A DNA stretch of 64,000 nt, taken from NCBI GenBank assembly GCA_937873395.1, contig CALMYH010000006.1, forward strand, positions 39,210-103,209, in the 5' to 3' direction. The stretch is from an uncultured Burkholderiales bacterium (GTDB taxonomy: Bacteria > Pseudomonadota > Gammaproteobacteria > Burkholderiales > Burkholderiaceae_C). Under the pieces are notes generated by a model. The model did not search any database. It saw only the letters and a list, made by a program, of their open reading frames with translations, and had not been told where the DNA came from. Each line of letters begins with the position of its first letter. Within the stretch, counting starts at the first letter, position 1. A program made the position numbers and the translations under genes. Shown here in pieces: positions 1 to 9,337 of this stretch.

Positions 1-1
1 C

Positions 2-1180
2 AACGAAGAAGAGCGGGTCCGGCAGGGCTACGAAATGCAGACCACCCTGCAGTTCGCCGAAGCCGAAGGCAAGCTGAATATGGTGACGACCGTGGTCGAG
101 GACGACACAGGCCCGTTGCTCGAGCTTCAGTACGGCCAGTCAGCCACTGTCTGGCGGATGAACTTCGGCTGGCGGCGCCGCAAGGAAAAGGCCATCCAGG
201 GCTTCATGATGAACCCAGTCACCGGCCATTGGGTCGGTGGCGTGGACGACGGCAATGGCGAATCTGAGAGCGAAGGCGATGCTCCACCGGACAAGACCCC
301 GCCTCAGCGCATCGTTCCGTACGTCGAAGACCGTCGGAACATACTCATTGTTCGGCCCCACCACAGGCTCGGCGTGCTAGAAGCGGAGACGCTGACGACA
401 CTCCAGTACGCCCTGAAGCGCGGCATTGAAGCGGTATACCAGCTCGAAGAAAGCGAGCTGATGGCCGAGCCGCTGCCCACGCGCGACAACCGCCAGTCCA
501 TCCTTCTCTTCGAAGCGGCAGAGGGTGGCGCAGGCGTGCTCACCCGCTTGGCCACCGAGCCCGACGCACTGGCTGCCGTGGCTGCCAAGGCGCTTGAGGT
601 GATGCACTTCAAGGCACCACCTGCGGGTCAAGCGTGGAAGCGAGACAGTTTGGTCGAAGAACTGGACCACAACGGCGAGCCATATTGCGAGGCGGGTTGC
701 TACCGCTGCCTGCTCTCGTACTACAACCAGCCTGACCACTCGCTGATCGACCGCAAAGACAAGGCAGCTGGCGGACTGTTGCTGGACATGCTCTGCCGGC
801 TGACCGAGGCCCGGACAAACCAAGGTACCCAAGGTCGCGCTCCGCAAGAGCACGACGCCCAACTGGCTCGCACGGCGGGCAGCACGCTTGAGCAAGCATG
901 GCTCGACCATGTGGCCGAGCACGGCTATCGCAAGCCCGACCGTGGCCAGCACACCATCGCTGGGGCGAGTGCCTGTGCAGACTTCTTTTACGACGAGCTG
1001 AATCTGGCCGTCTTCATTGATGGTCCGCACCACGAGACCGACACCCAGCGGGCGCAAGACGCGGTCATGGACCGCAAGCTCGATGAGTTGGGCTACCTCG
1101 TGGTCCGTTTCCCCAAGGAACAGTCGAGCTGGCCAAGCATCTTTGCTGCCAATGCCGACCTCTTTGGGGCCGGTCGATGA
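2..1180 (+). CDS. DUF1998 helicase-type protein with C-terminal nuclease-like domain (5' partial)
   Basis: The reading frame is open at the left window edge, so this is the C-terminal 392 residues of a larger protein. It carries the DUF1998/MZB region found at the end of SF2 helicases and in the DISARM protein DrmB, including a cysteine cluster (CEAGCYRCLLSYYN, near base 690) that probably binds zinc. The last ~100 residues resemble a DUF559/Vsr-type PD-(D/E)XK fold, with FIDGPHH followed by DRKLDELGYLVVRFP. This is family knowledge applied by eye. The helicase motor, if present, lies upstream of the window. The stop overlaps the next start by four bases (ATGA). Probable role: DNA-handling component of the defence operon that runs to 15839. 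It could be a DrmA/DrmB-like fusion or a free-standing DUF1998 protein; the missing 5' half would decide. Confidence 0.75.
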   Translation, partial: NEEERVRQGYEMQTTLQFAEAEGKLNMVTTVVEDDTGPLLELQYGQSATVWRMNFGWRRRKEKAIQGFMMNPVTGHWVGGVDDGNGESESEGDAPPDKTPPQRIVPYVEDRRNILIVRPHHRLGVLEAETLTTLQYALKRGIEAVYQLEESELMAEPLPTRDNRQSILLFEAAEGGAGVLTRLATEPDALAAVAAKALEVMHFKAPPAGQAWKRDSLVEELDHNGEPYCEAGCYRCLLSYYNQPDHSLIDRKDKAAGGLLLDMLCRLTEARTNQGTQGRAPQEHDAQLARTAGSTLEQAWLDHVAEHGYRKPDRGQHTIAGASACADFFYDELNLAVFIDGPHHETDTQRAQDAVMDRKLDELGYLVVRFPKEQSSWPSIFAANADLFGAGR

Positions 1181-2040
1181 GCAAGGCGCAGTCGGACCTC
1201 TTCGAAGAGCTCTCGACGTCTAGCCTCAAGCGGCTTCGCACTTTTGCGGAGTGCGCAGCTGCTGTCGACCGCCTCTTCAAGGATGCGCTGGAGTCGCAAG
1301 GCGCCACGGCGTTCACCGAGTTCATCGATTACGCCCGCCGACTCAGCAACCTTTCCGTCTACAACGCGATGTTGGTTCGGTTGCAGCGTCCGGGCGCTGC
1401 AGCGGTCGCGACCGAGAAGCGTTGGAATGCTGTGGGTAGAACGGTCCGGGCTGGCGCGATTCCCATCGTCGTTCTGCGACCGTTTGGACCCGTGTCGTTC
1501 CTCTACGAAGTTGGTGACACCGAGGGCAAGCCCCTGCCTGGCGAGCATGCCAACCCTTTCGTCGCGCACGGGGATTTGGACGAAGTGGAATGGGCGCGCG
1601 TCCTGAAGCTCCATCGCGAGAAGAACAACGTTCGCATTGAAGAGCGCAACTTCGGCGCTCTGCTGGCCGGCAATGCCCGAAATCTGCAGGCCATGCCAGC
1701 ACTGCTTCCCGAGCTCAGCAAGCCTGAGTGGCTCATTCAGCTCAACGTCAACCACAGCATTCCAACCCGCTTCGCGACCTTGGCCCACGAGTTGGGCCAC
1801 ATCTTCTGCGGCCACTGCGGCCCCCACAACCGGGGCGCTTGGCCAGACCGCTCAAAGCTACCCCATGCTGTGCGGGAAACAGAGGCCGAGGCGGTCGCCT
1901 ACCTCGTCTGCGCGCGACGCGAACTCCAGGTGGCCTCGCAGGAGTACTTGAGCGAACTCATCGCGGACGTGGACCTTCGGCAGGTCAGCCTTTACGCCAT
2001 CTTCGAAGCGGCCAATCGCATCGAAGGGAAATCACAGTAA
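1177..2040 (+). CDS. ArdC-N-like / ImmA-IrrE-type zinc metallopeptidase
   Basis: This 287-residue protein has two parts. Residues ~40-110 resemble the ArdC N-terminal (ssDNA-binding, antirestriction) domain, with the pattern LSVYNAMLVRLQRP, then W-N-A-V-G-R-T-V-R-A-G-A-I-P-I. Residues ~195-285 form a zincin domain with the motif HELGH (204-208) and a downstream ETEAEA segment that could supply the third zinc ligand. A cysteine/histidine-rich stretch (CGHCGPH) follows the active site. The start overlaps the previous stop (ATGA), and the next gene begins three bases after the stop, so it is an integral operon member. ArdC proteins are known on plasmids as antirestriction factors and ImmA/IrrE proteases as repressor-cleaving regulators. 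Which role applies here is inference: it could regulate the operon, protect DNA or act as an effector. Confidence 0.75.
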   Translation: MSKAQSDLFEELSTSSLKRLRTFAECAAAVDRLFKDALESQGATAFTEFIDYARRLSNLSVYNAMLVRLQRPGAAAVATEKRWNAVGRTVRAGAIPIVVLRPFGPVSFLYEVGDTEGKPLPGEHANPFVAHGDLDEVEWARVLKLHREKNNVRIEERNFGALLAGNARNLQAMPALLPELSKPEWLIQLNVNHSIPTRFATLAHELGHIFCGHCGPHNRGAWPDRSKLPHAVRETEAEAVAYLVCARRELQVASQEYLSELIADVDLRQVSLYAIFEAANRIEGKSQ

Positions 2041-2043
2041 TTT

Positions 2044-4893
2044 ATGCAAGTAGCCTTCAACCCAGGAAGTTTGGTCTCTGCCCGCGGCCGCGAGTGGATA
2101 GTCCTGCCGGAATCTGACCAGCAGACGCTTCGCCTTCGCCCCTTGGGTGGCGGTGAGCGCGACGAGACGCTCGTCTATCTTCCCCTCGAGCGTCAGCCCG
2201 TCCAGCCCGCCACCTTCCCCTGGCCGACCGTTGAGCAGGCCCGCAACCACTCGGCCAGCCAGATGCTGCTGGATGCGCTGCAGCTCAAGCTGCGCAGTGG
2301 CGCGGGCCCGTTCCGCAGCTTCGGCAACATCGCTGTCGAGCCCCGTGCCTACCAGCTCGTCCCGTTGCTGATGGCACTGAAGCTGCCGACGGTCCGACTG
2401 CTGATTGCCGATGACGTCGGTATCGGCAAGACCATCGAGGGCTCCCTGATTGCGCGCGAGATGCTCGACCGCGGTGAAGTCCAACGCCTCACCGTGCTGT
2501 GCCCGCCCCACTTGTGTGAGCAATGGCAGCGCGAGCTGGCCAGCCGCTTCCATATCCCTGCGGTCGTCGTTCGCTCCAACACCGCAGACCGGCTGGAGCG
2601 TGACCTCCCGCCGGGTGCGTCGCTGTTCGATGCCCACCCGTTCACCGTCGTCAGCCTGGACTACATCAAGTCCGAGCGCCGGCGCGAGGCCTTCCAGCGC
2701 TTTTGCCCGGAGTTCGTCATCGTTGACGAGGCGCATACCTGCACCCAAGCGGGCCAAGGTCGGCAACAACGCTACCAGCTGCTCAAAGGCCTGGCCGCGC
2801 AGCCTGACCGCCACCTGGTGCTGCTGACCGCCACCCCACACAGCGGGGACGAAGAAGCCTTCTTCAACCTGCTGGGCCTCCTGCGCACGGACTTCACCCA
2901 GCTCAAGGACCTGCCTCCGGGCCAGCGCAGCGACCTGCGCGAGGCCTTGTCTCGCCACTTTGTTCAGCGTCGCCGCCCAGACATTGCCGAATGGCAGGAC
3001 ACCTCGATGTTTCCGGAGCGCAAGTCGGCGGAGGTGACCTACCGCCTCACCGGCGCGTGGGGCCAGTTGTTCAACGACGTGCTGGCCTACGCCCGCGAAC
3101 TGGTCGAACGCTCTGAGGGCCAGGGCCTTCGCGAGCAGCGCATGAACTGGTGGGCTGCGTTGGCGCTGCTGCGCTGCATCTCGTCGTCCCACGCCGCGGC
3201 AGTCAACGCGCTTCGCACGCGCCTGCAAGGTGCCCAAGGGGAAGCCGGTACAGCCGAGGCCGCGTCCCTGGAAGAGTTCGAAGCACAAGCCAGCGACCGG
3301 GTGCTGGACGGCACTGAAGACGCCTTGTCGACCGACGATATCGAGCCCGGTGCGCAGACTGAGGACAGCCTGCGGCTGCAGGAGCTGATGGCCAGCGCCA
3401 ACGCCTTGGCCGGCCAGCAGAACGACCCCAAGCTCGCCAAGCTCCAGGAGCACTTGGCCATCCTGCTCAAAGACGGCTTCCAGCCGGTGGTCTTCTGTCG
3501 CTACATCGCCACCGCACACTACCTCGCGGCGGCGTTACAGGAGAAGTTCAAGTCGGCCACGGTCAAGGCGGTCACCGGCGAACTCACGCCGGATGAACGC
3601 GAGGCGGCCGTTGAGCAGTTGGGCGACAGCGACGTGCGCATCCTGGTCGCCACGGATTGCCTCTCCGAAGGTATCAACCTGCAGGGGCTGTTCACCGCGG
3701 TCGTGCACTACGACCTCAGTTGGAATCCGACGCGTCATGAGCAGCGGGAGGGACGTGTGGACCGTTTTGGCCAGAAGGCTCGTGAGGTCCGGAGCACCAT
3801 GCTCTACGGCGAGGACAACCCTGTGGACGGCGCCGTGCTGCAGGTCATCCTGCGCAAGGCCGAGAGCATCCGCAAGGAGTTGGGTGTGCTCGTGCCCATG
3901 CCCGACGACGAGGGCAAGCTCACCCAGGCCCTGATGAACGCAGTGCTGCTGCGCAAGGGCACGCCGCTGAACGCGCAATCGCAGCTCGACCTCTTCGGCG
4001 AGCCGGCCAAGGAGATTGACCTGGCCTGGCAAAGCGCCAAGGAGAAGGCCAAGCAGAACCGCAGCATCTTTGCCCAGCGCCGCCTGAAGCCCGAAGATGT
4101 GCTGCCCGAGTGGCGCAAGTCCGCGGCCGTGTTGGGCGGTGAAGCCGACGTGGAGCGATTCGTCAGTCGGGCGGCCAGCCAGCTGGGTGCGCCGCTGCAG
4201 CCGGTCAAGCAGCACTTCAAGATGCTTACCGAACATCTGCCGGGCACGGTCCAAGAACGCTTGGCGGCCGAGGGCCTGTCGGGCACTCTGCGCATCGACT
4301 TCCACCAGCCCGCCGCGCAGGGCGCCACCTTCGTCCACCGCACGCACCCCCTGGTGGCCGTGCTGGCAGACACGCTGCTGGAGCAGGCGCTGGACGCCAC
4401 ACCGTCCGGTGACGACGCTGCTGCCGTGGCCCGAGCCGGCACCGCTTTTGTGAGTGCCGTGAGCCTGAAGACCACCGTACTGCTGTTGCGCATTCGCCAC
4501 CAGCTCACGGTCACCCACGGCACCTCCACCCGCCTGCTCATGTGCGAGGAAGCCGTAGCGGTGGCCGCAACCGGCTCTAACCCGTTCGCCGAACTCTCCC
4601 CCGAGCAAACCCGCCAGTTGCTCGGCGCCGAAGCCACCCGCAACATGCCCGCTCCGCTGCGCGACCGCCAACTCCAATCCGCACTGGATGCGTTGCCGGG
4701 CTGGCAGCCTCAGTTTGAAGCTATCGCTAAGGCGCGCGCCCAGGCACTGCTGCAAGACCACCGCCGTGTGCGTGAAGCAGCCGAGGGCCGCGGCAGCTAC
4801 CAGGTCACCGCCAGTCTGCCGGTGGACGTGATGGGCCTCTACGTGCTGCTCCCCGATACAGGCGCTGCGGCCAGCAACGCTATGGGAGCCTGA
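2044..4893 (+). CDS. drmD: SNF2-family helicase, DISARM DrmD-like
   Basis: A 949-residue superfamily 2 ATPase. Visible motifs are Walker A GIGKT (126-130), the DEAH box (228-231), TATPHSGD (motif III region, ~262) and motif VI HEQREGRVDRFGQ (~565-577). This motif set and length match the SNF2/RapA-like helicases called DrmD in class 1 DISARM, where it stands directly before the adenine methyltransferase DrmMI, as here. The last ~250 residues lack recognisable helicase motifs. The start is the first ATG after the preceding TAA (three bases), with only a weak AAGGG purine stretch some 16 bases upstream, suggesting translational coupling. The stop is four bases before the methyltransferase. The helicase assignment is firm. 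The DISARM name rests on gene order and size, and the symbol is provisional. Confidence 0.85.
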   Translation: MQVAFNPGSLVSARGREWIVLPESDQQTLRLRPLGGGERDETLVYLPLERQPVQPATFPWPTVEQARNHSASQMLLDALQLKLRSGAGPFRSFGNIAVEPRAYQLVPLLMALKLPTVRLLIADDVGIGKTIEGSLIAREMLDRGEVQRLTVLCPPHLCEQWQRELASRFHIPAVVVRSNTADRLERDLPPGASLFDAHPFTVVSLDYIKSERRREAFQRFCPEFVIVDEAHTCTQAGQGRQQRYQLLKGLAAQPDRHLVLLTATPHSGDEEAFFNLLGLLRTDFTQLKDLPPGQRSDLREALSRHFVQRRRPDIAEWQDTSMFPERKSAEVTYRLTGAWGQLFNDVLAYARELVERSEGQGLREQRMNWWAALALLRCISSSHAAAVNALRTRLQGAQGEAGTAEAASLEEFEAQASDRVLDGTEDALSTDDIEPGAQTEDSLRLQELMASANALAGQQNDPKLAKLQEHLAILLKDGFQPVVFCRYIATAHYLAAALQEKFKSATVKAVTGELTPDEREAAVEQLGDSDVRILVATDCLSEGINLQGLFTAVVHYDLSWNPTRHEQREGRVDRFGQKAREVRSTMLYGEDNPVDGAVLQVILRKAESIRKELGVLVPMPDDEGKLTQALMNAVLLRKGTPLNAQSQLDLFGEPAKEIDLAWQSAKEKAKQNRSIFAQRRLKPEDVLPEWRKSAAVLGGEADVERFVSRAASQLGAPLQPVKQHFKMLTEHLPGTVQERLAAEGLSGTLRIDFHQPAAQGATFVHRTHPLVAVLADTLLEQALDATPSGDDAAAVARAGTAFVSAVSLKTTVLLLRIRHQLTVTHGTSTRLLMCEEAVAVAATGSNPFAELSPEQTRQLLGAEATRNMPAPLRDRQLQSALDALPGWQPQFEAIAKARAQALLQDHRRVREAAEGRGSYQVTASLPVDVMGLYVLLPDTGAAASNAMGA

Positions 4894-4897
4894 CACC

Positions 4898-7800
4898 ATG
4901 GCCAAACGACTCACCCACCAGCTGGCCTACCGAGCCATCCGCATCGAAGGCGGTCTCATCCCCGCCGAAGAGCTCACGCGCCTGACCCTGCTGGCCGACC
5001 CCAAGGCCACTGAGCAGACCGAAGGCCACTACCGCATCGCCAAGGGCCTGAAGCTGCGCGACGAGATTGCGCGCGACTTCAAGATTGCCCTCAACCTCTG
5101 GCAGGACTTCAAAGCCCTGCGCCAGCGGCAAGACGTGCGGACCCATGAAGTCACCGTGCGCGAGTGGCTGCTGCCACTGCTGCGTGACGTGCTGCACTTT
5201 CACGACGCCGCCCGCTGCGCGGCCATCGAAAAGGCCGGCCACCAGTACGCGGTGGGTCATGCTGGCAACGGCGGCCGCGTGCCACTGGTGTTCGCTGGCT
5301 TTGACGAACCGCTGGATGCCGCTGCCGAGCGCTTCGGCGAGACCAACCCCGACACGGGCAAGACTCGCCGCCGCAGTCCCTTCATGCTGGCGCAGGAGGC
5401 GCTGAATGCCAGCGACGCCTCGCTCTGGGCCGTCGTCAGCAACGGGCTGACCCTGCGCATCCTGCGCGACAACGCCAGCCTCACCCGCCCGGCCTACATC
5501 GAGGTGGACCTCGAGGCGCTCTTCAACGAAGAGCTGCTGGCCGACTTCAGCGCGTTCTGGCTGCTAGCCCACGCCAGCCGCTTCGGGACCGCCGAGACGC
5601 AACCCAGCGACTGCCCTTGGGAGCGCTGGCGAGCGGCTGGCCAGCAGACTGGCGTCACGGTGCGCGGCAAGCTGCGCTATCAGGTGGCCGAGGCGCTTCG
5701 CGCGCTGGGCACAGGCTTCCTCTCGCACCCAGCCAACGGGGCGCTGCGCACGGCGCTGCAGACCGCGGAGGGTGGCTACGACCGGCAGGCATTCTTCGAA
5801 GAGCTGCTTAGGCTGGTGTACCGGCTCATCTTCCTGGCCACCGTGGAAGACCGCCGTGACCGTGGCACCGGCGAGCGCCTAGTGTTCACGCCGGAGGCCA
5901 CTGACGATGCCAAGGCACGCTACCTGGCCGGCTACTCGATGACCTGGCTGCGGGAGCGGGCTGTGCGGCGCAGCCAGCACGACCGCCATGCGGACCTCTG
6001 GCAGGCGCTGACCATCACCTTCGGCGCGCTGTCCCGCGGTGAACCCGCATTGGGCTTGCCTGCGCTGGGCGGCTTGTTCGAAATCGACCAATGCCCGCGG
6101 CTGGACGCGGCCCAGCTGAACAACCGCCACCTCCTCGCCGCCGTGTTCCAGCTCGGCTGGTTCCGCGCCGACGGTGGGCTGTCGCGCGTCAACTACCGCG
6201 ACATGGGCCCCGAGGAACTCGGCAGCGTCTACGAGAGCCTGCTGGAGCTGGTGCCTGACCTGCAGGGTCTGGCATCGCCCGTCACGGCACGCTTGGCCTT
6301 TGTCGGCGACGACGAGACCGATGCCTCCACCAAGGGCAACACCCGCAAGCTCACGGGAAGCTACTACACCCCCGACAGCCTGGTGCAGGAGCTCATCAAG
6401 AGCGCCCTGGAGCCCGTCATCGCGCAGACAGTCAAGGCGAGTCCGGAGCGCCCTGTAGAGGCACTGTTGTCGCTCACCATCTGCGACCCCGCGTGCGGCA
6501 GCGGCCATTTCCTGCTGTCCGCCGCCCGCCGCTTGGCTGACGAGGTGGCGCTGCACCGCGCCGCAGCAGAACGCGAGGGCGGCGCCCCCACGCCCGCTGA
6601 CTACCGCCACGCGCTGCGCGACGTGGTCAGCCGCTGCATCTATGGGGTGGACAAGAACCCCATGGCCATCCAGCTGGCCAAGACGGCCCTGTGGCTGGAG
6701 GCCTACTCACCGGACCGGCCGCTGAGCTTCGTGGACCACCACCTGCGCGTGGGCGATGCATTGCTGGGCGTGCTGTACCCCAAGGTCCTGGAGCACGGCA
6801 TCCCGGACGAGGCCTACACGGCCCTTTCGGGTGACGACAAGGAAGTCGCCAAGGCGCTGAAGAAGCAGAACAAGGCCGACCTGAAGAGCTGGAGGCAGAT
6901 TGCCGGTGGCGACCTGCTCACCCAGGCGGGCCTAGCCGCGCAGGCGGTCAGCGTGGACACGCTGGACGACAACACGCCCGAGCACTTGGCCGCCAAGCGC
7001 CAGGCCTGGTTGCAAGCCGAAGCCGAAGCACAGCGGAGCACCTTTGCCCGCCTGGCCGACACCTACGTGGCCGCCTTTTTGGCGCCCAAGCTGGCCGATG
7101 CGGGCGACACCGTCCCCCTGTCCGGCTACCTCTGGGGCGTGCTCAGTGGGCAGACGCCGAAGGTGGAGGTGGAAGACGCTGCCCAGAGCCTGTGCCACCA
7201 GCACAGCGTTTTTCATTGGTGGTTGGCGTTCCCACAGGTGGCGGCGAAAGGTGGCTTTAGCGTGATGCTGGGAAACCCGCCGTGGGAGCAGTTGCAGCTC
7301 AATGAGGAAGAGTTCTTTGCAACTCGAGCGCCCTCGATAGCGGCACTTGCAGGAAACACCCGAAAGCAGGCTATTGCTGCGCTCGAGACCAACCTACCGT
7401 GGTTGTGGGAGGCATTCAACGCCGCCAAGCGCCAAATGGAAGCTGCGAACCAGTTCCTTCGTGGCGGCGGTCGCTTCCCGCTCAGTGCGAGGGGAAAGCT
7501 CGACACCTATCCCCTGTTCTCAGAGACCTTTCTTCAGGCCACGGCCCAAAGCGGCAGGGCCGGCTTCATCGTCAAAGCAGGCATCGCTACTGACGATTCA
7601 AACAAGTTTTTCTTCTCACATCTCGTTGATACATCGAGGCTTGTTTCGCTAATTGGCTTCGACAACGCTGAACGCATCTTCCCGGCTGTTCATCCCGATA
7701 CGCCGTTCGTTCTCGTGACGTTGGGGGCGACAACTGAGCCCTCTCGGTTGCTCAACTATGCGCTGCGGATTGAGCATCTCAGCGACGCTCGCAGGGAGTT

Positions 7801-9337
7801 CCGCCTCACCGCAGACGAGTTCGCTCTCATCAATCCCAACACTCGCACGTGCCCGGTCTTCCGCAGCGAGCGCGATGCGGAGCTCACCAAGAAGCTCTAC
7901 CGTGCCGCGCCCGTGCTCATCGCCGAAGGCGAGACGGATGGCGACGGCAGGGCAATTCGCGCTGAGGTCAATCCGTGGGGCATCTCGTTCTCGCAAGGTC
8001 TGTTCAACATGACCAGCGACAGCGGTCTGTTCGCCGATACACCGGCTACAGCAGGGCAGCCACATCGCCTGCCCCTGTACGAAGCCAAGATGATTCACCA
8101 GTTCGACCACCGCTGGGCCACCTACGTGGACGCCGCCAGCGGCACGGCGGGTGAGGTAGAAACCGTCGACGTCAGCGATGCGCAAAAGGCTGAACCAGCT
8201 TGCACTGTGCGACCGCGCTACTGGGTAGATGAGCGCGAAGTACTGGCTCGCGTCGCCCGTGTGCCATCGCGTGTGGCACGCGCCTGGCTGGCGCTGCACG
8301 CCGCGCGGGAGGCAGGCGACGCAACCGCTCAGGACACCGCACTGGCCGACCTCCAACTGGCACTGGCGCAGTGGGTGGCTGGCGAGTTGTTCCATGCAGC
8401 GGCCGGTCCAATCCCCTCCGCCGAGGGCTGGACCGCACAGCAAGCCCAGCGCCACATCGCACCGGTCGAACAACAGCTTCGGGCCCGATTCCCTCGCCTG
8501 GACACGGCGCTGCGCGGCGAAGGCCTGACCACCAAGAAGGCCCTGGCAGACTTCCCCAAGTGGGCCACGCAGAACCGCGACGCCCGCTTGGACGACGCCG
8601 AACTCGCGGCGCTTGCCGAGACACTGCGTGTCAGCGCTCTGGCCGAAGCGCTGCGTTCGCTGCTCGACGGCTGGATGGACGGGCGCAGCCCGAGTTGGTT
8701 AATGGGGTGGCGGGACATTACCAACGCCACTAACGAACGCACGGTGATTGCGTCGGTGGCTCCAAGAGCCGGCGTTGGCAACAACATGCCGCTGATGCTC
8801 TTTGGCTCAGCGGTATCGACGGGCCCACTCGCGGCACTTCTTGGCAACCTGTGTTCGTTGGTCTTCGACTTTGTCGCGCGGCACAAGGTAGGTGGCACCC
8901 ACCTCAACTACTTCATCTATAAGCAGCTTCCGGTTCTATCGCCCGAGCGCTACACGGAAGTCGACTTGGCCTTCATCGTTCCCCGCGTCCTCGAGCTCAC
9001 CTACACCGCTCACGACCTTCAGGCCTGGGGTCAGGACCTCGCCGCCTATGACCCGCGCCCCACGGCCGAGCAGGGTCGCCCTTTCGCCTGGATACCCGAG
9101 CGCCGCGCCTTGTTGCGCGCCGAACTCGACGCCTACTACGCCCGCCTCTACGGTCTCACCCGCGACGAGCTGCGGTACATCCTCGACCCCAAGGATGTGA
9201 TGGGTGAGGACTACCCCAGCGAGACCTTCCGCGTGCTGAAGGAAGGTGAGATGCGCGCTTATGGCGAGTACCGAACGAGAAGGCTCGTGCTGCAGGCGTG
9301 GGATGAACTGCATCGTCCAGGGCCTAGGACCGCATGA
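4898..9337 (+). CDS. drmMI: Large N6-adenine DNA methyltransferase, DISARM DrmMI-like
   Basis: A 1479-residue protein of the Eco57I/type IIG-like adenine methyltransferase group. The AdoMet-binding motif I reads CDPACGSGHF (529-538) and the catalytic motif IV is NPPW (793-796). The spacing between them (~255 residues) is large and holds an inserted segment. The N-terminal ~500 residues and the C-terminal ~600 presumably give target recognition and DNA binding; no PD-(D/E)XK motif was noticed. In DISARM the equivalent enzyme marks host DNA so that the helicase complex does not attack it. It sits four bases after the SNF2 helicase, and its stop overlaps the HamA start (ATGA), tying a DISARM-like pair to a Hachiman pair. 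A type IIG restriction-modification enzyme is the alternative, less likely given its neighbours. Confidence 0.85.
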   Translation: MAKRLTHQLAYRAIRIEGGLIPAEELTRLTLLADPKATEQTEGHYRIAKGLKLRDEIARDFKIALNLWQDFKALRQRQDVRTHEVTVREWLLPLLRDVLHFHDAARCAAIEKAGHQYAVGHAGNGGRVPLVFAGFDEPLDAAAERFGETNPDTGKTRRRSPFMLAQEALNASDASLWAVVSNGLTLRILRDNASLTRPAYIEVDLEALFNEELLADFSAFWLLAHASRFGTAETQPSDCPWERWRAAGQQTGVTVRGKLRYQVAEALRALGTGFLSHPANGALRTALQTAEGGYDRQAFFEELLRLVYRLIFLATVEDRRDRGTGERLVFTPEATDDAKARYLAGYSMTWLRERAVRRSQHDRHADLWQALTITFGALSRGEPALGLPALGGLFEIDQCPRLDAAQLNNRHLLAAVFQLGWFRADGGLSRVNYRDMGPEELGSVYESLLELVPDLQGLASPVTARLAFVGDDETDASTKGNTRKLTGSYYTPDSLVQELIKSALEPVIAQTVKASPERPVEALLSLTICDPACGSGHFLLSAARRLADEVALHRAAAEREGGAPTPADYRHALRDVVSRCIYGVDKNPMAIQLAKTALWLEAYSPDRPLSFVDHHLRVGDALLGVLYPKVLEHGIPDEAYTALSGDDKEVAKALKKQNKADLKSWRQIAGGDLLTQAGLAAQAVSVDTLDDNTPEHLAAKRQAWLQAEAEAQRSTFARLADTYVAAFLAPKLADAGDTVPLSGYLWGVLSGQTPKVEVEDAAQSLCHQHSVFHWWLAFPQVAAKGGFSVMLGNPPWEQLQLNEEEFFATRAPSIAALAGNTRKQAIAALETNLPWLWEAFNAAKRQMEAANQFLRGGGRFPLSARGKLDTYPLFSETFLQATAQSGRAGFIVKAGIATDDSNKFFFSHLVDTSRLVSLIGFDNAERIFPAVHPDTPFVLVTLGATTEPSRLLNYALRIEHLSDARREFRLTADEFALINPNTRTCPVFRSERDAELTKKLYRAAPVLIAEGETDGDGRAIRAEVNPWGISFSQGLFNMTSDSGLFADTPATAGQPHRLPLYEAKMIHQFDHRWATYVDAASGTAGEVETVDVSDAQKAEPACTVRPRYWVDEREVLARVARVPSRVARAWLALHAAREAGDATAQDTALADLQLALAQWVAGELFHAAAGPIPSAEGWTAQQAQRHIAPVEQQLRARFPRLDTALRGEGLTTKKALADFPKWATQNRDARLDDAELAALAETLRVSALAEALRSLLDGWMDGRSPSWLMGWRDITNATNERTVIASVAPRAGVGNNMPLMLFGSAVSTGPLAALLGNLCSLVFDFVARHKVGGTHLNYFIYKQLPVLSPERYTEVDLAFIVPRVLELTYTAHDLQAWGQDLAAYDPRPTAEQGRPFAWIPERRALLRAELDAYYARLYGLTRDELRYILDPKDVMGEDYPSETFRVLKEGEMRAYGEYRTRRLVLQAWDELHRPGPRTA

